Source: Sphingobium sp. AP50 (GTDB lineage: Bacteria > Pseudomonadota > Alphaproteobacteria > Sphingomonadales > Sphingomonadaceae). Taken from it: DNA of 64,000 bases. The position numbers were made by a program, and so were the translations under genes. The stretch is taken from positions 62,001 to 126,000 of the forward strand of contig NZ_FNYZ01000001.1 in the NCBI RefSeq assembly GCF_900109095.1, in the 5' to 3' direction. The notes below the pieces were generated by a model, which was not told the origin of the DNA, searched no databases, and saw only the letters and a program-made list of their open reading frames with translations. Shown here piece after piece: positions 26,801 through 34,614 of this stretch (within the stretch, counting starts at the first letter, position 1; every line of letters starts with the position of its first letter).

Positions 26801-27399
26801 CTGTGTCAAACCTCGCGCCGCTCCTCAACTCGGGCGTGATCGGGGACAATGAGGACGACATCACCGCGATCGTGAAGCAGCTGCTCAATGCGCGCTTCGC
26901 CCATCTCGGCTGGTCGGTACCGGACCAGACCAAGGGCGGCTACACCGCCGCTTTCAATTACGGCGAGCGGGATCTCGTCCTCGTGGACGGCCTGACCACG
27001 CTCGCGGTCATTGAGGCGATCGTTCAGAGCAACGGCGTCGGGAAGGAGAACCTGACCCACCACTTCCGCAAGATGCTCGGCTATGAGGACTGCGCGCTCT
27101 ACTATCACCTGACCTATGCCTGGTTCTCGGACTTCACCCGGCTGATGACGGTGTTGAAGGAGATCGCCCGCGAGGAGGCCCCGGACGGCTATCATCTCGA
27201 GGCGCTTGATGAGGTTCTGCGCGTCGGCAATGGCCCGCGGGGACTGAATGTCCGGTACCGGGTCGATGGCCGCCCGATCAATGTCTTCTTTCGCGTCCTG
27301 GACCTTGGGCAACAGCGACTGCGGGATTCGGCAACCGCCTCGGCAACCAAGCCAAACAAACCCAGCCGGGCCTCAAGGAAGAACAAGACCCAAGCTTAA
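23842..27399 (+). CDS. Large protein of unknown family with degenerate nuclease-like C-terminus
   Basis: About 1185 residues, divergent from the decayed nuclease-NTPase gene. Most of it is Ala/Leu/Arg-rich and helical. Residues about 700-960 look like TPR-type repeats (EAAVAIFERLVRDNPGEAGY, ANLAIGYGRLGRVKEAHLAL). Residues about 1000-1130 contain LNARFAHLGW, GERDLVLVDG (about 1040), LAVIEAIV (about 1053) and HFRKMLGYEDCALYYHLTYAW. This follows the D...(E)xK layout of PD-(D/E)XK-like domains, but the Lys is replaced by Ile, so it may bind rather than cut. The start is uncertain: ATG 23842 (or TTG 23839) lacks a good ribosome-binding site, while ATG 23814 in the next frame gives MTRKLLSELDAR that would join smoothly after a one-base shift, suggesting a 5' frameshift. 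I do not recognise the protein. Confidence 0.75.
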   Translation: MRDLSAPRTTLYDVRNQLRMRLRPLERERPLYASAQEETVEDADMLALLEHVRLEYAADEADSRRRYATACAGSTALTFDDLIRDGWFQVLFGRVVTPLTVSVASSRAPTLSPVLRPLLGDRFGIAKDFSKVPPISQALAALIGAIEAGERDIEKLECRTPAWVAARLWENRPDVSDPLRWWLDRWALLHHVPLAPFEVWEASVAQHFTNLVLDRLETEPALIPWCDIPLATANQMMRASAREEAATLERIPHLPSTLIGRARWLGDPVLGELPRMRTDAFEEARNLVFLISADIERRQHGMVPDPHFARLVDLAIERPDLLGAILERTQLYPLAIADLLARPATCALGIWLLSVRTAGPAWAGEDETAAQFAIPALEDGLALLLRFLKADETGALALEAASLLAAVYDTDGRPRRLATANATATMVLNTLQALEGAAAPIAAALAATAQLETLDAPIFLAALDLIAAAGLVEAVDPDPLPALFAATVRKGHHQLSANRLSEAAASTLVRLARRCGRPSFSRFFYPIDWRDKLEGVADTDLETQWQVGRSIEAVTRTFARAAASEAGDAPDDLIIALADHVRAGSEDDLTALRVSAFRPRFSALPWAHPAEISIGTLLGTALSALHRDDREELLAACLELRDPALLADLHQTAPEEDRKRIEERIEALPPDQAIPTYSITALHLRIDALLDAGLLGPAELLMESAKDATTMGAARDRARTELAHRLRLSFRKGDWAAIAAAQIPDALPPDERVLCERILDSFRGLALLRQEGGDPEAAVAIFERLVRDNPGEAGYQVNLFAARAVALLGNDAFPQCARAEQRPARQLMGEIEQWMAGADEKDRDTCSANLAVLDLAVGDAGRALSRLLALPEKSDSASRAANLAIGYGRLGRVKEAHLALTRAIDKFGTSPLIDAARAHLVGEPSTGGLGAASQALFALDVEDLHRLRAAMTSFGRRSANDKASILRDGDNALAALVTEDFDSVLSAVSNLAPLLNSGVIGDNEDDITAIVKQLLNARFAHLGWSVPDQTKGGYTAAFNYGERDLVLVDGLTTLAVIEAIVQSNGVGKENLTHHFRKMLGYEDCALYYHLTYAWFSDFTRLMTVLKEIAREEAPDGYHLEALDEVLRVGNGPRGLNVRYRVDGRPINVFFRVLDLGQQRLRDSATASATKPNKPSRASRKNKTQA

Positions 27400-27756
27400 C
27401 AACCCACGAGTGCTTGTCAGGCGCCGAGAGGGGGAGCCATCCCCTCTCGGCGAGCCCCCAGCGTCGCGTCGCCGAGCAGCCACGTGGACGAGCGGCAGCT
27501 TTCAGGATCATCTACCGGCGGATCGAACGGCAGAGTTTAGGGCGCTTTGCTGACCTTCCGCTGTCCTCTCAGCGATCGACCGCTTCCGGCTAGATACGAC
27601 GTTCAAGGCAGGCAACCTGAGTGACCGGGTCTGGTCGACTGCCGCTCAAGCCCCCTCACGACGTGTCGGATGCCGCTGTCGGAAAATGCAGCTCGACCGC
27701 TCCCTGAAGGTAACGGAGCCATGCCAACGTTCAAAAGCGGCCACTCGAGCGGATTA
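27400..27756. other. Intergenic region between large unknown gene and transposase
   Basis: About 357 bases without a convincing gene. It contains the hairpin at 27422-27452 and, near its right end, presumably one end of the insertion sequence. I could not identify terminal inverted repeats or a target duplication with confidence. Confidence 0.5.
27422..27452 (+). terminator. Strong hairpin after the large unknown gene
   Basis: Perfect 12-base arms, CGCCGAGAGGGG (27422-27433) and its complement (27441-27452), with a 7-base loop, starting 23 bases after the stop codon. There is no T-run, so it may be a terminator or an mRNA-stabilising hairpin. Confidence 0.6.
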
Positions 27757-29424
27757 TTATCTCCATCGCGGATCCTTGCAATTATTGCTATCTGAGAAGG
27801 TGGCCTCGATACGCTCGTCTCCCCAAATTCGCTTGCCAGCCCGCTTGGGGTGCTCGCGAAAGTGCTTGTTGCGCTCGGCGAAATAGCTGTTGATGGCTGC
27901 GCGTGCTTCGTCGACCGAGACATAATTGCTGTTGTGGATGATCGCCCGGGCCATCCCACTGAAAATTGACTCTATGACGTTCAAGAATTGAGCGCCGGCT
28001 GGCAGTGGAGCCGTTTCGACGCGCGGCCTTCCAGCCACCCTGGCGATCGCATTGTGATCCAGGATCCGCTGGCGCAGCTTTTTCGACATGTGCCAGGACG
28101 CGGCGTCCCATGACAGATAGAGAGTGCGTCGATCGGCATATTGCTCGATCAACACTTCCATCATGCGGATCATTTCGGCTGTATTCTTTCGCTCGCTGTA
28201 GAAGTGCGTGACTTGGTTTCCGCTCAGCTCCAGCGCCGCCGTCATGATCATGCAGCCCTTTGATCGCTGCCATTGTGGGACCACACGGTGCGGGCCTGGG
28301 GGATCGAGCTTGACTCCTGGCTTCATTTTGACTGCGAAGGGGCCGAACTCGTCAATCGAGAAGAAGGCCTCATCTGGCGCCAGCTTGCCTAATATGGTCT
28401 GCACGGCCGCCAGCTTCTCCCGGTAGGCGGGGTCTTGGGATGTCAGCACGATCCTCGCCTTGCGCCATTTCCAGCCGGCATCCTTGATGATCTGCCGTAC
28501 AACGTGATGGCACGCCGGATGCCCCGCCGAGGTTAACACCGCCCGGAGATCGCGCATGGTCCACGACGTACGATTGATGCCATGATCTTTTGGCGGCTCA
28601 TGGAGAATGCGGAATACGGCGGCCTTCAAATCCTCTTGCTCAGCCTTCAGCACTCCCCTGCTCATTGGGGCAAGCAATTGCTCGACCCCGCCGGCTTGGA
28701 ACGCGCGAATATGGCGTCGGCAGCTATTCCGGCTCAGCCCGAGGCACGCAGAGATGCGGCGGATCGGGAAGCCCTGCGCATAGGCTAAGACGCTGATGGC
28801 CCGATTGCGCCGCCGGCTGCTGGGATCATGGACGCAAGGCAGAAGCTTTGAAGCGACATCGGCTGATACACGCAATTGGGTTCCAAGGCGGTCTCCCCGA
28901 AGCTTATTGATCCAATGCGCAACCTCAAGCCCCTGCTCGGCACGGCGGTCGCGCTCCAGGCTGAGAACGATGCTCGAACCCGCAGCCGTTGCGTCAACTT
29001 TGAGCTGAAAAGCCCGCGCCCCTCGAGCGAAAGTCAAGCTCGTGCCTGACGCGTCAATCTCTGGCGCTCGGACGGCGATCTTCATATAAGAAGACTGGGC
29101 TTTCCGGCATTGCCTGCGGACGGCATCATAACCGCCAAGGTAGCCGTGCTGATCTCGCAGCGACTCGTAAACCGCCTTCATCGTGCGGCGCTCCCGCTGC
29201 GGCTTCGCTTCATCCTCGGTCAGCATTGAACTGATAGCGGGCACATACGGCGCGATTGCTGGCGGGCGGCTCGGCCGCCGATATTTGGCGGGCTGCTCCC
29301 GTGTGAGCATCTTGCGGACCACGGCTCGACTAAGCCGTTGCGATCGGGCAACTCCTCTGATCGATTGCCCGTCGATCAAGACGAGTTTACGAATGCGGGA
29401 CCATTGGACAGGATCTGTGTGCAT
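27757..29424 (-). mobile_element. IS630-like transposase
   Basis: Transposase of 555 residues from ATG 29424 (GGGAGG upstream). The N-terminus has two helix-turn-helix units (LVLIDGQSIRGVARSQRLS near 14-32 and GFPIRRISACLGLSRNSCRR in the middle). A C-terminal DDE domain follows: FFSIDEFGPF, then LYLSWDAASWH, then FLNVIESIFSGMARA. The DE-D-E spacing is that of IS630/Tc1-like enzymes. All three acidic residues are present and the frame is uninterrupted, so it may be active. Sits between the large unknown gene and the Lrp cluster, within the accessory region. Ends of the element were not resolved. Confidence 0.85.
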
Positions 29425-29778
29425 CGCCGGGACCTCCCAGCTAACATCATACCGGATATGTGTTAAAGGCTGTAGCACTCCGGCTGTGGTCGATCCCCCA
29501 GCGGCCATTCTGCACTGACAATTCGGCGTGACCGGACATTCATGTCGCTGCGTAGGAAGGGTGAGATCTGGTCGCGATCTGCCGGGATAGCGGACGGACC
29601 GGAGTTGGGCATTGGAATCTGGAGGCTGATAGTCCGAGACGGGTCAGTTCCCCCGGAGCGCCAAAAGCCGCGTAGTGGGACTTTCCCGCCTTTTCGGTCG
29701 AATGCGTGCGTGAAATGTCGGCTTACGATCTGTACCCGCCATTCGCGGACGCGGCCCCAGCACCGATCTTCGCTACGT
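29425..29778. other. Intergenic region between transposase and Lrp regulator
   Basis: About 354 bases. Open frames here do not resemble proteins I know. The part next to the transposase should contain the insertion sequence's left-hand (5') end and promoter. Nothing else recognisable is seen. Confidence 0.45.
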
Positions 29779-30261
29779 TTACGAACGGGTGTCCGGTGAC
29801 AAGGGGATTTCTCGCTGGTCCTTGACTCGCTGCATGGGGATGTCCGTCTTGATACTCTGAACGCCTTTGATGCGCGCAAGACGCTGACTCTGAAACCGCC
29901 GCACCCCTTCCAGATCTTCGGCCACGATACGAAGCAGGAAATCGCAATCGCCGGCCATTAGATAACATTCCACGATCTGGTTCAGCTTGCCGACCTCTTG
30001 AATGAATCGGTCGACCTGATCCTCATCCTGCCCTGTAAGCCAGACGCGGGCGAAAACCGTCATTCCGAACCCGACCTTCGCTGGATTGATCACGGTCGTG
30101 TAGCGTTCGATCACACCATTCTCCTCCAGCAGGCGAACTCGTCGCAAGCACGGTGAAGGAGAGAGGCCGACCCGTTTGGCCAGCTCGTTATTAGGAAGAC
30201 GTCCGTCCTGCTGGAGCGTCCGGAGGATGCGATGATCAATGGGGTCTAGATTAGTTGGCAT
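29779..30261 (-). CDS. Lrp/AsnC family transcriptional regulator
   Basis: Regulator of 160 residues. An N-terminal winged helix-turn-helix (LDPIDHRILRTLQQDGRL, LAKRVGLSPSPCLRRVRLLE at about 5-50) is followed by an RAM ligand-binding domain (MTVFARVWLTG, VECYLMAGDCDFLLRIVAED). Start 30261 gives the standard family N-terminus MPTNLDPIDHRIL. It is divergent from panB and the LysE exporter, which it probably controls in response to an amino acid; this arrangement with LysE-type exporters is common. The shared 152-base region is AT-rich and carries repeated ATTATGCC-like words. Confidence 0.9.
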   Translation of the reverse strand: MPTNLDPIDHRILRTLQQDGRLPNNELAKRVGLSPSPCLRRVRLLEENGVIERYTTVINPAKVGFGMTVFARVWLTGQDEDQVDRFIQEVGKLNQIVECYLMAGDCDFLLRIVAEDLEGVRRFQSQRLARIKGVQSIKTDIPMQRVKDQREIPLSPDTRS

Positions 30262-30300
30262 AATATGCCTCACATAATTAAATATCGATAAGATTATGCC
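30257..30300. promoter_or_regulatory. Possible Lrp operator in the lrp-panB region
   Basis: GGCATAAT (30257-30264) and its inverted copy ATTATGCC (30293-30300) flank an AT-rich stretch, with a related AATATGCC at 30262-30269. AT-rich inverted elements between an Lrp-type gene and its divergent targets are typical binding sites; the assignment is tentative. Confidence 0.35.
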
Positions 30301-30413
30301 AGATTTCTGAGCCAAGAGCGACAATATCGCAAGCACATAGCGCGATTTATCAGCTAAAGATTGCTTGCAACGAACAGACCGCCGGAACCTCGGCGGGAGC
30401 GAGGAATCTGTTG

Positions 30414-31241
30414 ATGTCGAAGCAATCAGTCTCTCAGCGGGTCACTGCTCCATCCTTGCGGGTTCGCAAGCAACGTGGCGAGAAGATCGTATGCCTAACT
30501 GCTTACACAGCGCCGATGGCGCAACTCCTCGACCCGCATTGCGATTTGCTTCTGGTCGGCGACAGCCTCGGCATGGTGGTGCACGGGCTGCCGACCACCG
30601 TCGGCGTGACAGTGGAGATGATGATCCTGCACGGCCAGGCCGTAGTCCGGGGCAGCTCGCACGCCTTTGTGGCGATTGATCTGCCGTTCGGCTCCTATGA
30701 GCGATCGTGCGAACAGGCCTTCGATACAGCGTCCCGTATTTTGTGCGAAACAGGTGCTCAGGCCGTCAAGGTCGAAGCGGCAAGCGGTGTTGCTGACAGC
30801 ATCGCATTTCTCACCGGACGCGGAATTCCTGTCATCGGTCATGTTGGTCTGAGACCTCAGGCCGTTCACCTCGACGGCGGCTTTAAAGCCCGTGGGCGCA
30901 GCAAGGAAGAATGCGCGCGTGTACTGGAAGAGGCACGGGCGACGGACGCTGCTGGTGCCATCGCAATGGTGGTCGAGGGTGTGACGCCGGAACTCGCGGC
31001 GGAGATCACGCAGTCGGTATCCTGCCCCACGATCGGCATCGGTGCATCCGCTGCATGCGACGGGCAAATCCTTGTGACCGAGGACATGCTGGGTATGTTC
31101 GATTGGACTCCGAAATTCGTCAGGCGCTACGCCGATCTCAGATCAACCGTCTCGGACGCGATCGAGACCTTCGCTCAAGACGTCAGATCGGCAATATTCC
31201 CGGCAGAGGCGGAAGAATATCGTCTGGCGGCGCGCAAATGA
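30414..31241 (+). CDS. panB: 3-methyl-2-oxobutanoate hydroxymethyltransferase (PanB)
   Basis: Ketopantoate hydroxymethyltransferase, 275 residues. It transfers a hydroxymethyl group from 5,10-methylene-THF to 2-oxoisovalerate, the first step of pantothenate synthesis. Hallmarks are LLLVGDSLGMVVHG near 43-56, VKVEAASG near 118, the GHVGLRPQAVHLDGGFKARG region and VVEGVTPELA near 184, where the catalytic Glu lies, then TIGIGASAACDGQILV. ATG 30414 follows GAGGA by 8 bases. It is unusual to find panB without panC, between an Lrp gene and a LysE exporter, on what appears to be an integrative element; it may be an extra copy. Confidence 0.93.
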   Translation: MSKQSVSQRVTAPSLRVRKQRGEKIVCLTAYTAPMAQLLDPHCDLLLVGDSLGMVVHGLPTTVGVTVEMMILHGQAVVRGSSHAFVAIDLPFGSYERSCEQAFDTASRILCETGAQAVKVEAASGVADSIAFLTGRGIPVIGHVGLRPQAVHLDGGFKARGRSKEECARVLEEARATDAAGAIAMVVEGVTPELAAEITQSVSCPTIGIGASAACDGQILVTEDMLGMFDWTPKFVRRYADLRSTVSDAIETFAQDVRSAIFPAEAEEYRLAARK

Positions 31242-31347
31242 GCAATGCTTCTTGAAGTGACCGAGGCGCGACTGTGCGCCATTCCTGACCACTTGGCAGA
31301 TTATATTTCTTCCCCTGCCTTCGCTGCAGGCACATTGGGACCACGCT

Positions 31348-31968
31348 GTGAACTTGGTACTGCTCGCCGCCTTTTGGGCGGTATCGATGATGTTCGTCCT
31401 CACTCCCGGCGCGGACTGGGCCTACGCCATTTCGGCAGGCTTGCGCCATCGCGCTGTGATACCCGCGGTAGGAGGGCTCCTGTTAGGCCACCTGTTGGCG
31501 ACCTTGATCGTCGCTGCCGGTATCGCCGGCCTCATTGCGGCGATCCCCTTCGCGCTGACAGGGCTGACCCTGATCGGTGCGGCCTACCTGCTCTGGCTGG
31601 GTATCGGACTTCTCACAAATCCACCCGTTCCCCAGAGTGCCGCGATCGCGCCAGATAAAGGCTGGCGCCATTGGGCCGTGAAAGGCTTCGGAGTGAGCGG
31701 CCTTAACCCCAAGGTTATCCTGCTGTTCCTGGCGCTTCTGCCGCAATTTACCGACGTCCATGCGGCCTGGCCAGTTCCGGCGCAGCTTGTCGGCCTGGGC
31801 GGCATTCACATCCTCAACTGTGGGATCGTCTATCTGGTGGTGGGTTACGGGTCCAAGGCTGTCCTGCGAACGCGCCCCGAGGCAGCGAAAGCTGTGGGCC
31901 GCATATCTGGTGCGATCATGATCGGCCTCGCTCTCGTCCTGGCAATCGAAACTCTCTCCCTCAGATAA
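31348..31968 (+). CDS. LysE/RhtB family amino-acid exporter, GTG start
   Basis: Inner-membrane exporter of 206 residues with six predicted hydrophobic segments. The family motif appears as FVLTPGADWAYAISAG at about 16-31, and GVSGLNPKVILLFLALLPQF at about 114-133 is the conserved NPK segment. The start is GTG 31348 with only a weak GGGA upstream. Located 106 bases after panB, same strand, with an Lrp-type regulator divergent, so export of a branched-chain or related amino acid under Lrp control is likely (inference). Confidence 0.88.
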   Translation: MNLVLLAAFWAVSMMFVLTPGADWAYAISAGLRHRAVIPAVGGLLLGHLLATLIVAAGIAGLIAAIPFALTGLTLIGAAYLLWLGIGLLTNPPVPQSAAIAPDKGWRHWAVKGFGVSGLNPKVILLFLALLPQFTDVHAAWPVPAQLVGLGGIHILNCGIVYLVVGYGSKAVLRTRPEAAKAVGRISGAIMIGLALVLAIETLSLR

Positions 31969-32185
31969 GGCCGCCACGTGTACCGTACTGACGCTACCGG
32001 CAGGGAGCGGATGACAGCTTACTGGTTTGTCTGAACGGCGGGACGCGTCGAGACCTGGCCTTAGAAGCAGACCGCTTCAATGTCGCAATTTGGTCAAAAA
32101 TCCGCCAGTAGCGCCAATCAGTCAGACCGCCTGAAGTCCTATCAAATTTGCGTCGATGCGCTGGATCGTTAGGCCCGCTCGTTTG

Positions 32186-32230
32186 ATACCCCACAGGGGA
32201 ATAAGCAGAACTTATCCCCCTGTGGGGTAT
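32186..32230. repeat. 45-bp near-perfect palindrome beyond the integrase stop
   Basis: Arms of 20 bases (32186-32205 and 32211-32230, both containing CCCCACAGGGG in opposite sense) pair with one mismatch around the loop CAGAA. It ends 5 bases before the integrase stop codon. Could be a bidirectional terminator between the convergent lysE and integrase genes, or a protein-binding palindrome linked to recombination. There is no T-run. Confidence 0.7.
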
Positions 32231-32235
32231 ACGCG

Positions 32236-33465
32236 TTAGCTCCTGAGCCGCTTCGCTCCGAATTCTGGGCGGAGAACCTTTCCACCGTCTCGGAGTTCGT
32301 CGAGATAGTCCGACCAACGCTGCATCATCGCAACGCGTTCGTCCCAATATTCACCGCGCGCGTAGGCGCGTCGCACCTGATTGGTGTCGACATGCGCGAG
32401 TTGCCGCTCGATAGCGTCGGGGTTCCATTCGCCCATCTCGTTGAGAAGTGTTGCCGCCATCGCCCGGAAGCCGTGTGCCGTCATCTCGTTCGTAGTGTAG
32501 CCAAGCCGGCGCAGTCCCTGGTTCACCGCATTTTCCGACATGGCCTTGCGCGGCCGGCCAAGAGCAGGAAAAAGATATTGCCACCAATGGGTGTGCTCAT
32601 GCAGTTCCTTAAGCATCGCGATCACCTGACGGGACAGCGGCACCCGGTGCGGCCGCCGCATCTTCATACGTTCGGCAGGAATGAACCAGATGGCTTCGTC
32701 GAAGTCTATGTCGGTCCATTCGGCTTGCCTAAGCTCGCCAGGGCGGAGCAGTACATGCGGTGACAGCCGCATGGCCATCACCGTCACCTTATGGCCTGTA
32801 TACCCGTCGATGGCGCGAAGCAGCTTCCCAACTTCGGAGGGCTTCGTGATGGCGGCGAAATGCTTCACCTTTGGCGCCGCGATTGCACCGCGCAGATCGG
32901 CAGCGACGTCCTTGTCGCATCGCACGGTCGCGACACCGTAGCGAAAGACGCGACTCAGAACGCTTCGCATGCGCCGCGCGCTTTCATAGGCGCCGGTGGC
33001 TTCGACCTTGCGCAGGACTGCAAGAGCTTCGTGCGGGGTGATCTGCGCGATCGGGATGGTGCCGATCACCGGATAGGCCTTGGCGAGGAGCCAGCGGATC
33101 TTGTCGACGGTCACCGGTGCCAGCCCGTCCCGTTCGCATTTAATGAGCCATTCCTTGGCGACTTCCTCAAACGTGTTTGCTGCCGCGTATTTTGCAGCAA
33201 TCCTTGCACGTTTTTTCTCCAGCGCTGGATCGACCCCTTCCGCAATCTTCTTCTTCGCCTCGTCACGCCGCACCCGGGCATCGGCAAGGCTCACCTGCGG
33301 CCATCCGCCGAGGTGAAGGGTCTTCTGCTTGTCGAGGAACCGATACTTGAAGCGCCACAGCTTCGAGCCATTGGGTTGGATAAAAAGGTGAAGGCCTTGT
33401 GAATCTACAAGGCTCCAAGCCTTCTCTCTCGGCTTGGCGGCATTGATCTGGATGTAGGTCAGCAT
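32236..33465 (-). CDS. P4-type tyrosine integrase
   Basis: Site-specific recombinase of 409 residues. Domains: N-terminal DUF4102 arm-binding domain (SLVDSQGLHLFIQPNGSKLW, LGGWPQVSLADARVRRDEA), SAM-like core-binding region (about 100-190), and a C-terminal catalytic domain with the first Arg in LLRPGELRQAEW, HGFRA (H-x-x-R), LAHVDTNQVRRAY and the tyrosine in the RAYARGEYW region. Start 33465 yields the standard MLTYIQINAAKPRE. It lies 176 bases from the 3' end of tRNA-Leu and reads away from it, the usual arrangement for elements inserted in a tRNA gene. Probably moves the element carrying the trb and defence genes. Confidence 0.93.
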   Translation of the reverse strand: MLTYIQINAAKPREKAWSLVDSQGLHLFIQPNGSKLWRFKYRFLDKQKTLHLGGWPQVSLADARVRRDEAKKKIAEGVDPALEKKRARIAAKYAAANTFEEVAKEWLIKCERDGLAPVTVDKIRWLLAKAYPVIGTIPIAQITPHEALAVLRKVEATGAYESARRMRSVLSRVFRYGVATVRCDKDVAADLRGAIAAPKVKHFAAITKPSEVGKLLRAIDGYTGHKVTVMAMRLSPHVLLRPGELRQAEWTDIDFDEAIWFIPAERMKMRRPHRVPLSRQVIAMLKELHEHTHWWQYLFPALGRPRKAMSENAVNQGLRRLGYTTNEMTAHGFRAMAATLLNEMGEWNPDAIERQLAHVDTNQVRRAYARGEYWDERVAMMQRWSDYLDELRDGGKVLRPEFGAKRLRS

Positions 33466-33611
33466 GGTCGTTTCCCAGCAAAGCCGGGTCAATCCGAGAC
33501 CACCAATAAGAGCAACATTTAGGGGTCGCTGCTGGTGGTCCTAGCCGGATTTCGCCGGACGGTGTCTGGCGATTCTCTGTCGGAAAATGCTGTTAAACCA
33601 GCCGCTTACCG

Positions 33612-33639
33612 GACGCCTCTGGACGAATCCAGAGGCGTC
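33612..33639 (-). terminator. Hairpin directly after tRNA-Leu
   Basis: Perfect 12-base arms GACGCCTCTGGA (33612-33623) and TCCAGAGGCGTC (33628-33639); on the tRNA strand the loop is TTCG, an exceptionally stable tetraloop. It starts two bases beyond the encoded CCA. Probable tRNA terminator or processing hairpin; no T-run follows. Confidence 0.7.
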
Positions 33640-33641
33640 AG

Positions 33642-33728
33642 TGGTGCCCAGAAGAGGACTCGAACCTCCACGACCTTGCGATCGCCAGCACCTGAAGCTG
33701 GTGCGTCTACCAATTCCGCCATCTGGGC
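33642..33728 (-). tRNA. tRNA-Leu, anticodon CAG
   Basis: On the minus strand, acceptor GCCCAGA (from 33728) pairs with TCTGGGC, followed by discriminator A and encoded CCA (33644-33642). The anticodon arm is CCAGC-TTCAGGT-GCTGG with anticodon CAG. A long variable arm as in class II tRNA-Leu and a T-arm with GGTTCGAGTCC are present. 87 bases with CCA. The 3' end faces the P4-type integrase, so it is the likely integration target. Confidence 0.95.
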
Positions 33729-33846
33729 ACGGGGTAGGAGTGCGCCTCTAACGGCGACCTCAAATGCTGTCAACGCATTGTCTGTATTATTTTTTGGGTT
33801 TCGCAAAAAAGCCAATTTTGGGGCAAAGCATGGCGTCTAAAACAGG

Positions 33847-34614
33847 ATGACCCGATCGATGACCGCCGCCGATGCCCCGCCGCTCCAGTTCCTTGCCCGG
33901 CCCGATGGCCTGCACCTGGCCTATCGCCTCAGCGCCGGCGATGGCCCGACCCTGATTTTCCTGCCGGGCTATATGTCCGATATGGAAGGCGGGAAGGCGG
34001 TGGCGCTGCATCAATGGGCGCTGGGGCAGGGGCGGGCCATGTTGCGGCTCGATTATGCCGGTAATGGCGCCAGCGAGGGGCGCTTTGCCGATGGCACGCT
34101 GGCAAGCTGGCGTGACGATGTGCTGCTTCTGCTCGATCAACTGATACAGGGGCCGGTGGTGCTGGTCGGATCGTCGATGGGCGGCTGGCTGGCCCTGCTG
34201 GTTGCGCTGGCGCGGCCGGAGCGGGTCGTGGCCATCGTCGGCATCGCTGCCGCGCCCGACTTCACCCAATGGGGCTTTACCGATGCGGACAAGGCGCTGC
34301 TGGCGACCGAGGGACGGATCGAGGAGCCGACACCCTATGGTGACCAGCCCTATGTGACCACATTGGGCTTCTGGGAATCGGGGCAGGCGCTGCGGTTGCT
34401 GGAGGACGAGATCGCCTTCGAAGGTCCGGTGCGGCTGCTCCATGGTCAGGCCGATCCCGATGTGCCGTGGGACATCGCCCTGCGCACCGCTGCCCGCTTG
34501 CGTTCATCCGACGTGCAGACGCTGTTGATTAAGGACGGCGACCATCGCCTGTCGCGCGACGGCGACATCGCGCTGTTGATCGATACCGTCGCCAGCCTGT
34601 TGGACAGCCTCTGA
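33847..34614 (+). CDS. Alpha/beta hydrolase (ABHD10-like thioesterase/esterase)
   Basis: Serine hydrolase of 255 residues. Catalytic elements are visible: the oxyanion segment PTLIFLPGYMSDMEG, the nucleophile Ser110 in GSSMG, the acid Asp in HGQADPDVPW and His in DGDHRLSR near 238. Overall sequence resembles ABHD10-like palmitoyl-protein thioesterase/acyl-glucuronide esterases, whose bacterial substrates are not defined. The TPR gene starts inside its stop codon (TGATG), so they form an operon. Confidence 0.85.
   Translation: MTRSMTAADAPPLQFLARPDGLHLAYRLSAGDGPTLIFLPGYMSDMEGGKAVALHQWALGQGRAMLRLDYAGNGASEGRFADGTLASWRDDVLLLLDQLIQGPVVLVGSSMGGWLALLVALARPERVVAIVGIAAAPDFTQWGFTDADKALLATEGRIEEPTPYGDQPYVTTLGFWESGQALRLLEDEIAFEGPVRLLHGQADPDVPWDIALRTAARLRSSDVQTLLIKDGDHRLSRDGDIALLIDTVASLLDSL

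Noticed and set aside
27671..27690. CTGTCGGAAAATGC shared with 33577-33590 as a possible att repeat
   Set aside because: A 14-base match is expected by chance in 64 kb and it is not part of the tRNA 3' end.
33606..33815. Minus-strand frame containing MAELVDAPASGAG
   Set aside because: This is the translation of the tRNA-Leu gene and its flanks, a well-known spurious ORF type.
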